A DNA stretch of 44,806 nt, taken from positions 1 through 44,806 of the forward strand of contig JAPKMW010000098.1 of NCBI GenBank assembly GCA_026645575.1, given 5' to 3'. This document shows positions 8,226-15,683 of this stretch, in pieces. This stretch comes from Caldilineaceae bacterium (GTDB taxonomy: Bacteria > Chloroflexota > Anaerolineae > Caldilineales > Caldilineaceae). Numbering within the stretch: position 1 is the stretch's first letter; every line of letters starts with the position of its first letter. The position numbers and the translations under genes were made by a program. Under the pieces are notes generated by a model. That model saw only the letters and a list, made by a program, of their open reading frames with translations, was not told the origin of the DNA and did not search any database.

Positions 8226-11200
8226 TCACTCCTCCACCGCGCCCAATGCCTTGAGCGCCGCCTTCTGCGCCGCGCTAATGCCCGTGACGCCGGTGATGTT
8301 CATGCCGGCGTAGGGGCCGGGCGTATACAGGGTTTGCAGACAGACGCCGCTGCTCACGTCCCACAAGCGGATGCTATTATCATGGCTGGCGCTGGCTAAC
8401 AGCCGGCCATCGCGAGTAAAGTCGAGCGCTTCGATGGCATGGCTGTGGCCAGACCATGCGCTACTCACCTGGCCGGTTACCGTATCCAGCAGACGGATCA
8501 AATGATCGCGACCGCCGGCGGCGACCCATTGGCCATCCGGGTGGATGACCAGATCCATGTAGACCGTTGGGGTTGACCAGGTTGTTTGTAGGGCGCCACT
8601 CGGCACATCCCAACGGCAGAGCTGGTTATCCCAACCACTACTAAAGAGGGTGCGACTATCGGGACTAAAGAGCAACGACTCGACAATCCTGGTATGGGCG
8701 CGCAGGGTATGGCGCAAGGGGTAGCCCGCTTGCGCATCCATGGCCCAGAGGCAGATGGTTTGATCCAGATAGACCCCGGCCAGCCAGCGACCATCGGGAC
8801 TAAAGGCGCACACTCTGGCGAACGGGCTTGGGCCGGGTAGCAAGGATAGTTGGCGTCCGGTCGTCACCGACCAGAGACGCAATCCATCGTCGCTGGCGCT
8901 GGCGAGGGTTTGTCCATCCGGGCTAAAGACGACTTTGCGCACCGTGCCTTGACAGAGGAGCAACGCAAACGTGGCTCCTCGTTGCTGGGGTCCACTGGGA
9001 CTGCGCCACAGATGGATCACGCCGCCATAGTCGCCGCTGGCGCTGCGCTCACCGTCCGGGCTAAAGGCCACCGTGCTGATCCGTTTGCGATGACCGGCCA
9101 GCCGTGCGATCACCTGCGCCCCCGCCGGTTGGCTGACATCCCACCAATATAAAGCACAGTCAGCGCCGCCGGCGACCAATTGGCGACCATCGGGGCTAAA
9201 GGCCAGTGTATTCATGGTGGCATGGTGCAGCCGATAGGAATCTAACCGCTGACCCGTGGCCACCGCCCACAAACTGATGGTGGCGTTGACATCATAGGCA
9301 ACGACGATTTCACTATCGGGGCTAAAGGCGATTTGCTCAACAAAGCCAGCAAATTGCTCAACCGGCGCGGCATGATCCGCCAGCATCTGTTGAATTTGGC
9401 CGGTTTGCAGATCCCACAGATAAATAAAATGGTCGAAGCCCCCGGTCGCCAGCCAACGCCCATTGGGGGCAATGGCAAGATGGCGAATAAAGTGGGTATG
9501 GCCTTGCAACAGACCGTGCGCGCTGCCGCTGGCTGTTGCCCAGAGCCGTGCGGTGCGGTCATGGCTGCCGGAGACCAACAACACCCCATCCGGCGTAAAC
9601 CGCAGCGCCGTCACCTGATCGGTATGCCCCGCCAGAGGATAGAGAAGCGTCGCCGTGGCGACCTGCCAGAGCGAGACCCGGCCGTTCAGGGTGCCCGACG
9701 CCAGGCGCCGGTTGTCTGGGGCGAAAGCCAGGGCGGTGACTGCTGTCGCATGGGCTTGCCACTGGGCGTATAGATGACCACTGGCAACTGCCCACACAAA
9801 AATGCGCCCGTCGGCATAACCAGTTGCCACATATTGACCGTCAGGGCTAAAGACGAGCCGCGTCATGCCGAGAGCGCCAACCAGGGTGTGGAGGCGACGA
9901 TCACTCGCCACATCGAGCAGATGGATTGTCCCATCGCTGTTGGGTTGGGCAACGAGGCGGCCGGAACGATGCAAAACCATCGCATGAAAGGTGTGGGGAT
10001 CGACGGTGAGCCGCTGGATGAGTTCACCGGTGTAAGCGCGCCATAGTCCCAACACCTCCCCGTTGAAACTCAAGGCCACCAAGTGACTCTCGTTGGAAAA
10101 GTACAACCCTTGGATGATGCCGATGCTATGGGTAAAGACGGCGCCCGTCAGATCGGCGCCGGCCAGATTGACACGCGGCAAGTAGGCATCGCGCAAGTAG
10201 GCTTGCCAGACGCAGAGATGGGAAAAGTCATAGTCGCTGACATCGACTGCCAACGTTAACAACAGATTGAGCAAGTTGCCGCCGGCATAACCAGGCAGCA
10301 AAGGCGCGCGGCGACGTAAGGTTATCAGCCATTGCTCAATCCGCGTGGTCAACCCCGCTTGGCCTAACTGCGCCAACAACCGCTCAGCCACGGGTTGCAG
10401 GAGCAGACGCACCTGACTCCGCCGGATGTACTCGGTTGCCTGGGCTTTCAGCAGGGCGTGGCGATTCAGCCATGACACGGTGACACGGTGACTGGGTGAC
10501 ACGGTGACTGGGTGACTGGGTGACACGGTGACTGAGCTTGTCGAAGTCACCGTGTCGCCTGTCATCGTGGCATCCGTAATTTCCATACAGACGCGCGCAA
10601 CCAACTGTTCGGTCAAGTATTCAATGACGACATTTTGCAGGGAAAAGCCGTCGCCCCTATTTTCCAGCAGCGAGCGGCGCTGAAGGGCGCGCAAGGCTTC
10701 GAGAAAGCGCGGCATAGCGGGCGGTTGCACCAGATTGGCGCGCAGCGCGGCGGCGGTGATCGGCGCCCGTTCCACCGCCAGCCAGAGCAGCAACTCCTGC
10801 TCCAACGGCGAGAGGCGGGCAAACTGTTGGTCGAGGACGGCCCGAATATCATCAAAGATCGGCGCTTCAACCGTCAGAAAGGCGCGCATGTCACTCCCGA
10901 ACAACTCATGCACCGTCTGGGCCACCAGTTTGAGCGCCAACGGGTTGCCCGAGTAACGCGCAACCAAGGTGGCGGCTGCATCCGTCGCGCCGGTCAGGCC
11001 GCGTGCCGTCAACATAGCCTGCCCAGCGCTGACGGGCAGCCCTTCCAACGCCAGGATGCGCACCAACGGCGAATCCTCTTCCCAATGCTCCAAACCCTGA
11101 GGCCGCTCGCGACTGGTCAACAAGAGGCAACTCTGATGGCTGCGCTCGGCGACGGTCTGGAGCAGTTGGGCATAGCCGCCATAGCCGGGGCGCATGTGAC

Positions 11201-12488
11201 CGGGCTGTTCGGGATTGAGAATGCTTTCCAGGTTGTCCAACACCAGCAAACAACGCCGCTGGCGGAGAAAATCGAGCAGCAGCGCCAATTGCGCATCCAG
11301 GCTGGGTGGGATGGTGCTCAAGCGCTCATCGGCCAGCCGTTGCAACAGGTCACGCAAGAGTTCATCCAACGGCGGCGCGTTGAGCAACGAACGCCAGAGG
11401 ACGCGGTCAAAAGAGGGCGCCGCCGCACGCACCACCGCCGCCGCCAGCGTTGTCTTACCTACCCCCCCAATCCCCAAGAGCGCCACCAGCCGCACCCTGT
11501 GCGCCCTCGACGCCTGCCCCAACCACTCCGTCAGCCGCGCCAACTCGCCCTGCCGCCCATAGAGCTTGCCGACTTCCGGTGTCTCGACCCAGTCCTGAGG
11601 GGGTGACAAGGTGACAGGTGACAAGGAGACAGGGTGAGGGGGCGAGGGGGTGACTTCGACAAGCTCAGTCACCTTGTCACCTTGCCACCTTGTCACCTTG
11701 TCAAGCTTGCCCGCCCGAATCTGCGCCACCAACGCCACTGTCTCTGGGTCGGGGTCAACGTCCAACTGCTCGCGCAAAAGACGGCGACAGGTGTCAAATT
11801 GGGCGAGAGCTTCGGTGCGCAGGCCGCGGCGGGCCAGACTGCGCATGAGTTGACGGTGGGCCTCTTCGCGGCTGGGGTCGAGGGCCAGTTGGCGACTGGC
11901 GTAGTGATGGGCGCGTTCGTCATCGCCTTGGGCTTCGTAGCCTTGCACTAGCGTATGGAGTGCAGCGATGGCTTGCTGGTGCAACTGTTCGCGGCGCAGG
12001 AGCAACCACTCTTCAAAGGGGGGCGCGTCGGCCAGGCTAAAGCCGGTCAGCAATTCACCTCGATAAAGCGCCACTGCTTCGACCAGACGGGTACGGCAAT
12101 CAGCGCAGGCGTGGGGTTGGGCGTGGGCATGATGGGTGCAGGCCGTCAAAAGCGCCTGAAACTCGGCAACATCGGTCGTGACTAGGGTCGGCAGGATCCG
12201 GATCGTCTGGCGCGTACTTTCGATCAGGGTGGCCCCCAGGCCCGGTTGCACTTTCTCCAATGTCTCGCGCAAACGATGTAGCGTCACGCGCAAGTTATTG
12301 AGCGCCAACGTTTGATCGATTTCCGGCCAGAAGAGCGCTGCCAGTCGTTCGCGGCGCTGGGGGAGATCGTTCTCCAGGGCCAGGTAGATCAGCAAAGCGC
12401 GAATTTTATCGGTTGGAAAGGCAGTCACCGTCGTCGCCTGGATGGTGACTGCAAGGGCACCCAGGGTGCGCAGCGTCAGGAGAGACAT
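8226..12488 (-). CDS. Giant SARP/BTAD-STAND ATPase-WD40 transcriptional regulator (copy A)
   Basis: A 1,420-residue regulator. Residues about 1-95 form a SARP-like winged helix (MSLLTLRTLGALAV start, RALLIYLAL). About 105-255 is the bacterial transcriptional activator (BTAD) helical domain. About 325-620 is a STAND/NB-ARC ATPase with Walker A GIGGVGKTT (Lys345), Walker B CLLVLDN and the GNPLALKL motif. A short pentapeptide-like stretch (LRDAYLPRVNLAGADLTGAVF region, about 757-785) precedes WD40 repeats to about 1385. The tail carries GPYAGMNITGVTG. Such proteins are thought to sense a ligand through WD40, release ATPase autoinhibition and activate promoters. The ATG at 12488 has AAGGAG 6 nt ahead. 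Two linkers are encoded by short-repeat islands (262-297 and 645-673). It is divergent from the RCC1/ricin gene and paralogous to 15684-19919. Confidence 0.92.
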   Translation of the reverse strand: MSLLTLRTLGALAVTIQATTVTAFPTDKIRALLIYLALENDLPQRRERLAALFWPEIDQTLALNNLRVTLHRLRETLEKVQPGLGATLIESTRQTIRILPTLVTTDVAEFQALLTACTHHAHAQPHACADCRTRLVEAVALYRGELLTGFSLADAPPFEEWLLLRREQLHQQAIAALHTLVQGYEAQGDDERAHHYASRQLALDPSREEAHRQLMRSLARRGLRTEALAQFDTCRRLLREQLDVDPDPETVALVAQIRAGKLDKVTRWQGDKVTELVEVTPSPPHPVSLSPVTLSPPQDWVETPEVGKLYGRQGELARLTEWLGQASRAHRVRLVALLGIGGVGKTTLAAAVVRAAAPSFDRVLWRSLLNAPPLDELLRDLLQRLADERLSTIPPSLDAQLALLLDFLRQRRCLLVLDNLESILNPEQPGHMRPGYGGYAQLLQTVAERSHQSCLLLTSRERPQGLEHWEEDSPLVRILALEGLPVSAGQAMLTARGLTGATDAAATLVARYSGNPLALKLVAQTVHELFGSDMRAFLTVEAPIFDDIRAVLDQQFARLSPLEQELLLWLAVERAPITAAALRANLVQPPAMPRFLEALRALQRRSLLENRGDGFSLQNVVIEYLTEQLVARVCMEITDATMTGDTVTSTSSVTVSPSHPVTVSPSHRVTVSWLNRHALLKAQATEYIRRSQVRLLLQPVAERLLAQLGQAGLTTRIEQWLITLRRRAPLLPGYAGGNLLNLLLTLAVDVSDYDFSHLCVWQAYLRDAYLPRVNLAGADLTGAVFTHSIGIIQGLYFSNESHLVALSFNGEVLGLWRAYTGELIQRLTVDPHTFHAMVLHRSGRLVAQPNSDGTIHLLDVASDRRLHTLVGALGMTRLVFSPDGQYVATGYADGRIFVWAVASGHLYAQWQAHATAVTALAFAPDNRRLASGTLNGRVSLWQVATATLLYPLAGHTDQVTALRFTPDGVLLVSGSHDRTARLWATASGSAHGLLQGHTHFIRHLAIAPNGRWLATGGFDHFIYLWDLQTGQIQQMLADHAAPVEQFAGFVEQIAFSPDSEIVVAYDVNATISLWAVATGQRLDSYRLHHATMNTLAFSPDGRQLVAGGADCALYWWDVSQPAGAQVIARLAGHRKRISTVAFSPDGERSASGDYGGVIHLWRSPSGPQQRGATFALLLCQGTVRKVVFSPDGQTLASASDDGLRLWSVTTGRQLSLLPGPSPFARVCAFSPDGRWLAGVYLDQTICLWAMDAQAGYPLRHTLRAHTRIVESLLFSPDSRTLFSSGWDNQLCRWDVPSGALQTTWSTPTVYMDLVIHPDGQWVAAGGRDHLIRLLDTVTGQVSSAWSGHSHAIEALDFTRDGRLLASASHDNSIRLWDVSSGVCLQTLYTPGPYAGMNITGVTGISAAQKAALKALGAVEE
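10471..10556. repeat. In-frame octamer-repeat island in regulator A (second linker)
   Basis: Tandem units of GGTGACAC / GGTGACTG end in CTGAGCTTGTCGAAG (10532-10546). Read on the minus strand it encodes a Ser/Thr/Val/Pro-rich stretch (VTVSPSHPVT type) between the ATPase region and the segment LNRHALLKAQAT. The paralogous regulator has an unrelated island at the same place. Confidence 0.85.
11600..11703. repeat. In-frame inverted repeat island in regulator A (first linker)
   Basis: The left half consists of GGTGACAAGG-type units and the right half of CACCTTGTCACC units, with CTTCGACAAGCTCAG (11654-11668) between. On the minus strand it encodes KVTRWQGDKVTELVEV followed by a Ser/Pro-rich stretch, joining the BTAD domain to the ATPase. 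An almost identical island occupies the same place in the paralogue (19031-19135). Confidence 0.85.
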
Positions 12489-12540
12489 CCTTGGCTCCTT
12501 TGGCTTGTGATGGATCGGGACGGGCAACATTTGTTGCTCC

Positions 12541-12672
12541 ATTATCGCATGAAAAGTGCGCGTTGAAAAGCACTATTTTTGCTTGTAATGGTATTTGCCG
12601 GAAATTGAAACGTTTTTGTAATGGTAGCGCTGTTGTTTTGCAACGCTTTTGACATGATCGTCCGCTATGCTG
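12541..12672 (+). promoter_or_regulatory. Divergent promoter A with 11 bp-phased SARP-like heptamers
   Basis: Heptamers TTGAAAC (12605), TTGTAAT (12616), TTGCAAC (12638) and TTGACAT (12649) lie at offsets 0, 11, 33 and 44. One more TTGTAAT is at 12583, 22 bp upstream and in the same phase. A -10-like TATGCT (12666-12671) starts 61 bp from the first heptamer, 75 nt before the RCC1 gene ATG. Direct repeats on an 11 bp phase near the -35 position are the known recognition pattern of SARP regulators, and the divergent gene encodes a SARP-like protein. Reading the other way, TTGCAA-N17-TACAAA could serve the regulator. The block is conserved at 20082-20213. SARP binding is an inference. Confidence 0.65.
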
Positions 12673-12745
12673 GACACAAGGATCCCAATTGTGGCTGTAC
12701 TGTTTGTTTTTATTCACACCAAAATTATTTTGAAAGGACTCTTCC

Positions 12746-14347
12746 ATGAAACAGCAACCCCATGTCTATCAGCGGTTCCACACCCGGCGCCCGCTCATGA
12801 GCCTTCTCTTACTGCTGACCGTGACCCTGAGCCTGCTGCTGCCCCGTCCGGCGCAGGCGGCGACGCCCGCAACACCCGGCGGCGTGATCGCCTGGGGTTG
12901 TGGATCGCCCGGTGATAACTATGGGCAATGCACCGTGCCCGCCGGTTTGAGTGACGTAATCGCCATCGCCGGTGGTTTTATCCACAGCCTGGCGCTCAAG
13001 AGTGACGGCACGGTGGTCGGCTGGGGGTTGAATGGTGAGGGTCAGGCGACGGCTCCCACCGGCCTGAGAGGGGTCATTGCCATTGCTGGGGGCGCCTATC
13101 ACAGTCTGGCGCTCAAGAACGATGGCACGGTCGTCGGGTGGGGGCGGAACAAGGAAGGGCAAACCACCGTTCCGTCCGGGTTGAGCGGCGTGGTTGCCAT
13201 TGCCGCCGGCGCTTTCCATAGCCTGGCTTTGAAAAGTGATGGCACGGTCGTCGGGTGGGGCAAGAATGATACCGGTCAAACAACTATCCCCGTCGGCTTG
13301 CGGGATGTGATCGCCATTGCCGCCAATGATTACCACAGCCTCGCCCTCAAACGGGATGGCACAGTGGTTGGCTGGGGGCGCAACGATTTCGGCGAACTGG
13401 CAATCCCCGCTGGGTTGAGTGGGGTGATTGCCATTACGGCTGGTCTTGATCACACTTTGGCGTTGAAGAGCGACAGCACAGTGGTCGCCTGGGGCTATAA
13501 CGGCTCTGGTCAGGGCACGATTCCAGCCGGGTTGAGTGGCGTAGTTGCCATTGCCGCCGGCGGTGACCACAATCTAGCGCTCAAGCGCGACGGCACGGTG
13601 GTCGCCTGGGGTTGGAACATTAGTGGTGCGACCACGGTCCCGGCCGGACTCAATAGCGTCCTGGCGCTGGCCGGCGGCGGCGTGCACAGCCTGGTGCTGA
13701 CGCGCGCCTGTTATTGGATCGAGAGCAAGCTGACCGGCTATGTGTTGGATGTCACCGGCGCTAATCCAGCCCCCGGCACGCCCGTCATCGTCTGGCCGAA
13801 GAACAAGCCGGCCAGCGCTAATCAACTCTGGATCATCCACCCCAGTGACGGGACAATTGCCAGCAAGCTCAATGGGCTGTTCTTAGATGCCGGCGCCGAT
13901 CGGCCTGCCCCCGGCGCCCAGGTGGTGGTCAACCCCAAACAGCCGGCGCCGGCTTACCGCCAGGCGTGGGCCAAAACGGATGAGGGCAATGGGTGGAGCG
14001 CAATCCGGGCGATGGCGCCCTGGTATCCTCTCGATGTGAAGGGCGGCAGCACAGCCAAAGGCGCGGCCGTCATTGTCTGGCCGCAGAACAACCCGATCAC
14101 CAACAATCAACTCTGGCGGGTGGTGCAAGCGCCGGCGGCAGACTGTAACGCCGGCGTTAGCGTGACCGCCGCTGGCGCCGTCAGTGCCGAAAACACGTTG
14201 GTAGATCCGTCCTTGCCGGCAACCACCGCTGTCACCGAGAGTGCTGAGATCAGCACACCGGCAGTGGATCCTCCCGCCGTTGACGACGGTACAGCGCCGG
14301 CCAATCAGAGCAACCAGATCTTTCTGCCCTTGATCAACCAGGCTTGA
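12746..14347 (+). CDS. Secreted RCC1-repeat beta-propeller protein with ricin-type lectin region
   Basis: A 533-residue exported protein. The signal peptide ends near PAQA (residue 38) after an unusually long basic N-region (an internal Met at 18 is an alternative start). About 48-320 carries seven to eight RCC1/BLIP-II-like repeats with a 39-residue period, each of the form VIAIAGG-x2-HSLALKSDGTVVGWG. About 322-460 has ricin B-like repeats with QLW motifs (ANQLWII, NNQLWRVV) and VIVWP blocks, suggesting carbohydrate binding. The protein ends QIFLPLINQA, a motif shared with other secreted proteins here. The ATG has AAGGA 7 nt ahead. It is the first gene downstream of phased promoter A and divergent from regulator A. 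The ligand is unknown; extracellular binding is inferred. Confidence 0.9.
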   Translation: MKQQPHVYQRFHTRRPLMSLLLLLTVTLSLLLPRPAQAATPATPGGVIAWGCGSPGDNYGQCTVPAGLSDVIAIAGGFIHSLALKSDGTVVGWGLNGEGQATAPTGLRGVIAIAGGAYHSLALKNDGTVVGWGRNKEGQTTVPSGLSGVVAIAAGAFHSLALKSDGTVVGWGKNDTGQTTIPVGLRDVIAIAANDYHSLALKRDGTVVGWGRNDFGELAIPAGLSGVIAITAGLDHTLALKSDSTVVAWGYNGSGQGTIPAGLSGVVAIAAGGDHNLALKRDGTVVAWGWNISGATTVPAGLNSVLALAGGGVHSLVLTRACYWIESKLTGYVLDVTGANPAPGTPVIVWPKNKPASANQLWIIHPSDGTIASKLNGLFLDAGADRPAPGAQVVVNPKQPAPAYRQAWAKTDEGNGWSAIRAMAPWYPLDVKGGSTAKGAAVIVWPQNNPITNNQLWRVVQAPAADCNAGVSVTAAGAVSAENTLVDPSLPATTAVTESAEISTPAVDPPAVDDGTAPANQSNQIFLPLINQA

Positions 14348-14381
14348 CGCACTAGGCGTGACAAGTAAACAACTTGTACAA

Positions 14382-14434
14382 AGGAGAGATTGAGAGATAG
14401 AGAGCTTGAGTAGCTGAATTTCTCTATCTCTCCT
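14382..14434. repeat. Inverted AGAGATNGA repeat island
   Basis: The left arm AGGAGAGATTGAGAGATAG type units (from 14382) pairs with TCTCTATCTCTCCT (ending 14434), with a loop around 14405-14420. It lies in the 196 nt between the RCC1/ricin gene and the first EF-hand gene and could attenuate transcription between them. Same repeat family as 1633-1700 and 33623-33701. Confidence 0.75.
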
Positions 14435-14543
14435 GTAGAAGTAACTGACTTGCCAATCCTATCGTTTTCCTGCGTGATGAACCGTACCCGTTCAACTGAT
14501 TCTACCATATTTCCCATACCATATTGATGAAGGAGGAGCCGCT

Positions 14544-15089
14544 ATGTTAACCGCACTGCAAACCCGCAAATTGACCCGTCTGTTCACTCTCTATGATGCC
14601 GATGGCAATGGCTTGCTGGAGGAACGCGACTACGATGCCGTGGCGCGCAATGGCGCCCGTGCGCTGGGCTACGATCCCGGTACAGCGGAATATGCCACCT
14701 TGCATGGCGCCTATATGGGCATTTGGCAGGGCGTCCGCCACTTAGCCGACAGCAACAACGACCAGCAACTGACGCTGGACGAATTTCTCGCCGCCTATGA
14801 CAAGCTGATCGGCCAAAGAGAGGTCTTCACGGCGGTCATTCTGGACATGGCGAAGATGACGATTGCCTTTCAGGACAAAAACAAAGATGGCAAAGTGGAG
14901 ATGGCCGAACATGTGGCCTACGACATGGCCCACAACATTCAGCGCGAGGAGGCTGAGGCCTCTTTTCACCAGCTCGACCGCGACGGCGATGGGTATCTGA
15001 CCAATGCCGAATTGATTCAGGATATCGATGAATTCTTCTACAGTGATGATCCACAAGCGCCCGGCAATTGGCTGCTGGGGCCGTTTTGA
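14544..15089 (+). CDS. EF-hand calcium-binding protein (calerythrin-like), copy 1
   Basis: A 181-residue protein with four EF-hand loops: DADGNGLLEERD, DSNNDQQLTLDE, DKNKDGKVEMAE and DRDGDGYLTNAE. All four keep acidic residues at loop positions 1, 3 or 5 and 12. Architecture and length match the bacterial calerythrin / sarcoplasmic-calcium-binding-like family, and the C-terminus (DDPQAPGNWLLGPF) matches actinobacterial relatives. There is no signal peptide, so it is expected to be a cytoplasmic Ca2+ buffer or sensor. GGAGG lies 7 nt before the ATG. It is followed 11 nt later by a close duplicate, and the pair may be cotranscribed with the upstream secreted RCC1/ricin gene. Confidence 0.93.
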   Translation: MLTALQTRKLTRLFTLYDADGNGLLEERDYDAVARNGARALGYDPGTAEYATLHGAYMGIWQGVRHLADSNNDQQLTLDEFLAAYDKLIGQREVFTAVILDMAKMTIAFQDKNKDGKVEMAEHVAYDMAHNIQREEAEASFHQLDRDGDGYLTNAELIQDIDEFFYSDDPQAPGNWLLGPF

Positions 15090-15100
15090 GAGGAGCCTTT

Positions 15101-15646
15101 ATGTTAACCGCATTGCAAACTCGCAAATTGACCCGCCTCTTTAGTCTTTATGATGTCAACCGCAACGGCGTCATCGAGCGGGATGACTATCGACTGGTAG
15201 CGCACAGCACTGCCCAGGCATTGGGCTATGCCACCGGTTCGCCGGAATATGATGCGCTCTGCACCGAGTACATGGCCAGTTGGGATAACCTGCAACAGTT
15301 AGCCGACAGCAACAACGATAACGAGTTGACCCAAGCAGAGTTTCTCACCGGCTACGACAAGTTGATGGCGCAGACAGAGCGCTTCAACAGCGTGATTCTG
15401 GGGCTGGCAAAAAACACCCTCCTCCTGCAAGACCGCGACAAGGACGGCAAGGTGTCGCAACAAGAACACCGGGACTTTCTGGTGGCCTTTAACACCACGC
15501 CAGCAGAGGCCGCGGAGACCTTTCGCCGGCTGGATCGCGACGGCGATGGCTTTCTGACGGTCGAAGAGATGGCGCTGAATACAGAAGAATTTTTCCGCAG
15601 CGATGATCCGCAAGCGCCGGGCAACTGGTTGGTCGGGCCGTATTGA
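15101..15646 (+). CDS. EF-hand calcium-binding protein (calerythrin-like), copy 2
   Basis: A 181-residue tandem duplicate of the preceding gene, the same length, starting with the same residues (MLTALQTRKLTRLF). Its loops are DVNRNGVIERDD, DSNNDNELTQAE, DRDKDGKVSQQE and DRDGDGFLTVEE, and the C-terminus is DDPQAPGNWLVGPY. Loop 1 is weakened relative to copy 1 (Asn at position 3 and Arg at position 4 in place of Asp and Gly), so the two may differ in calcium affinity. The ATG at 15101 is preceded by GAGGAG; an in-frame ATG at 15068 lies inside the previous gene and is unlikely. The 3' end converges on regulator B with only 37 nt between stop codons. Confidence 0.93.
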   Translation: MLTALQTRKLTRLFSLYDVNRNGVIERDDYRLVAHSTAQALGYATGSPEYDALCTEYMASWDNLQQLADSNNDNELTQAEFLTGYDKLMAQTERFNSVILGLAKNTLLLQDRDKDGKVSQQEHRDFLVAFNTTPAEAAETFRRLDRDGDGFLTVEEMALNTEEFFRSDDPQAPGNWLVGPY

Positions 15647-15683
15647 ATGTGAGGGGAGTGACAGAATGGCTCAACTCACCCTG

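Noticed and set aside
10635..11606. Open frame of 323 codons opposite regulator A
   Set aside because: Antisense to the ATPase domain; the product is Gln/Arg-rich with no domain signature.
12649..12671. TTGACA and TATGCT as an ordinary sigma70 promoter
   Set aside because: The spacer is 11 bp, too short for sigma70 alone; activator-dependent use of the -10 fits better.
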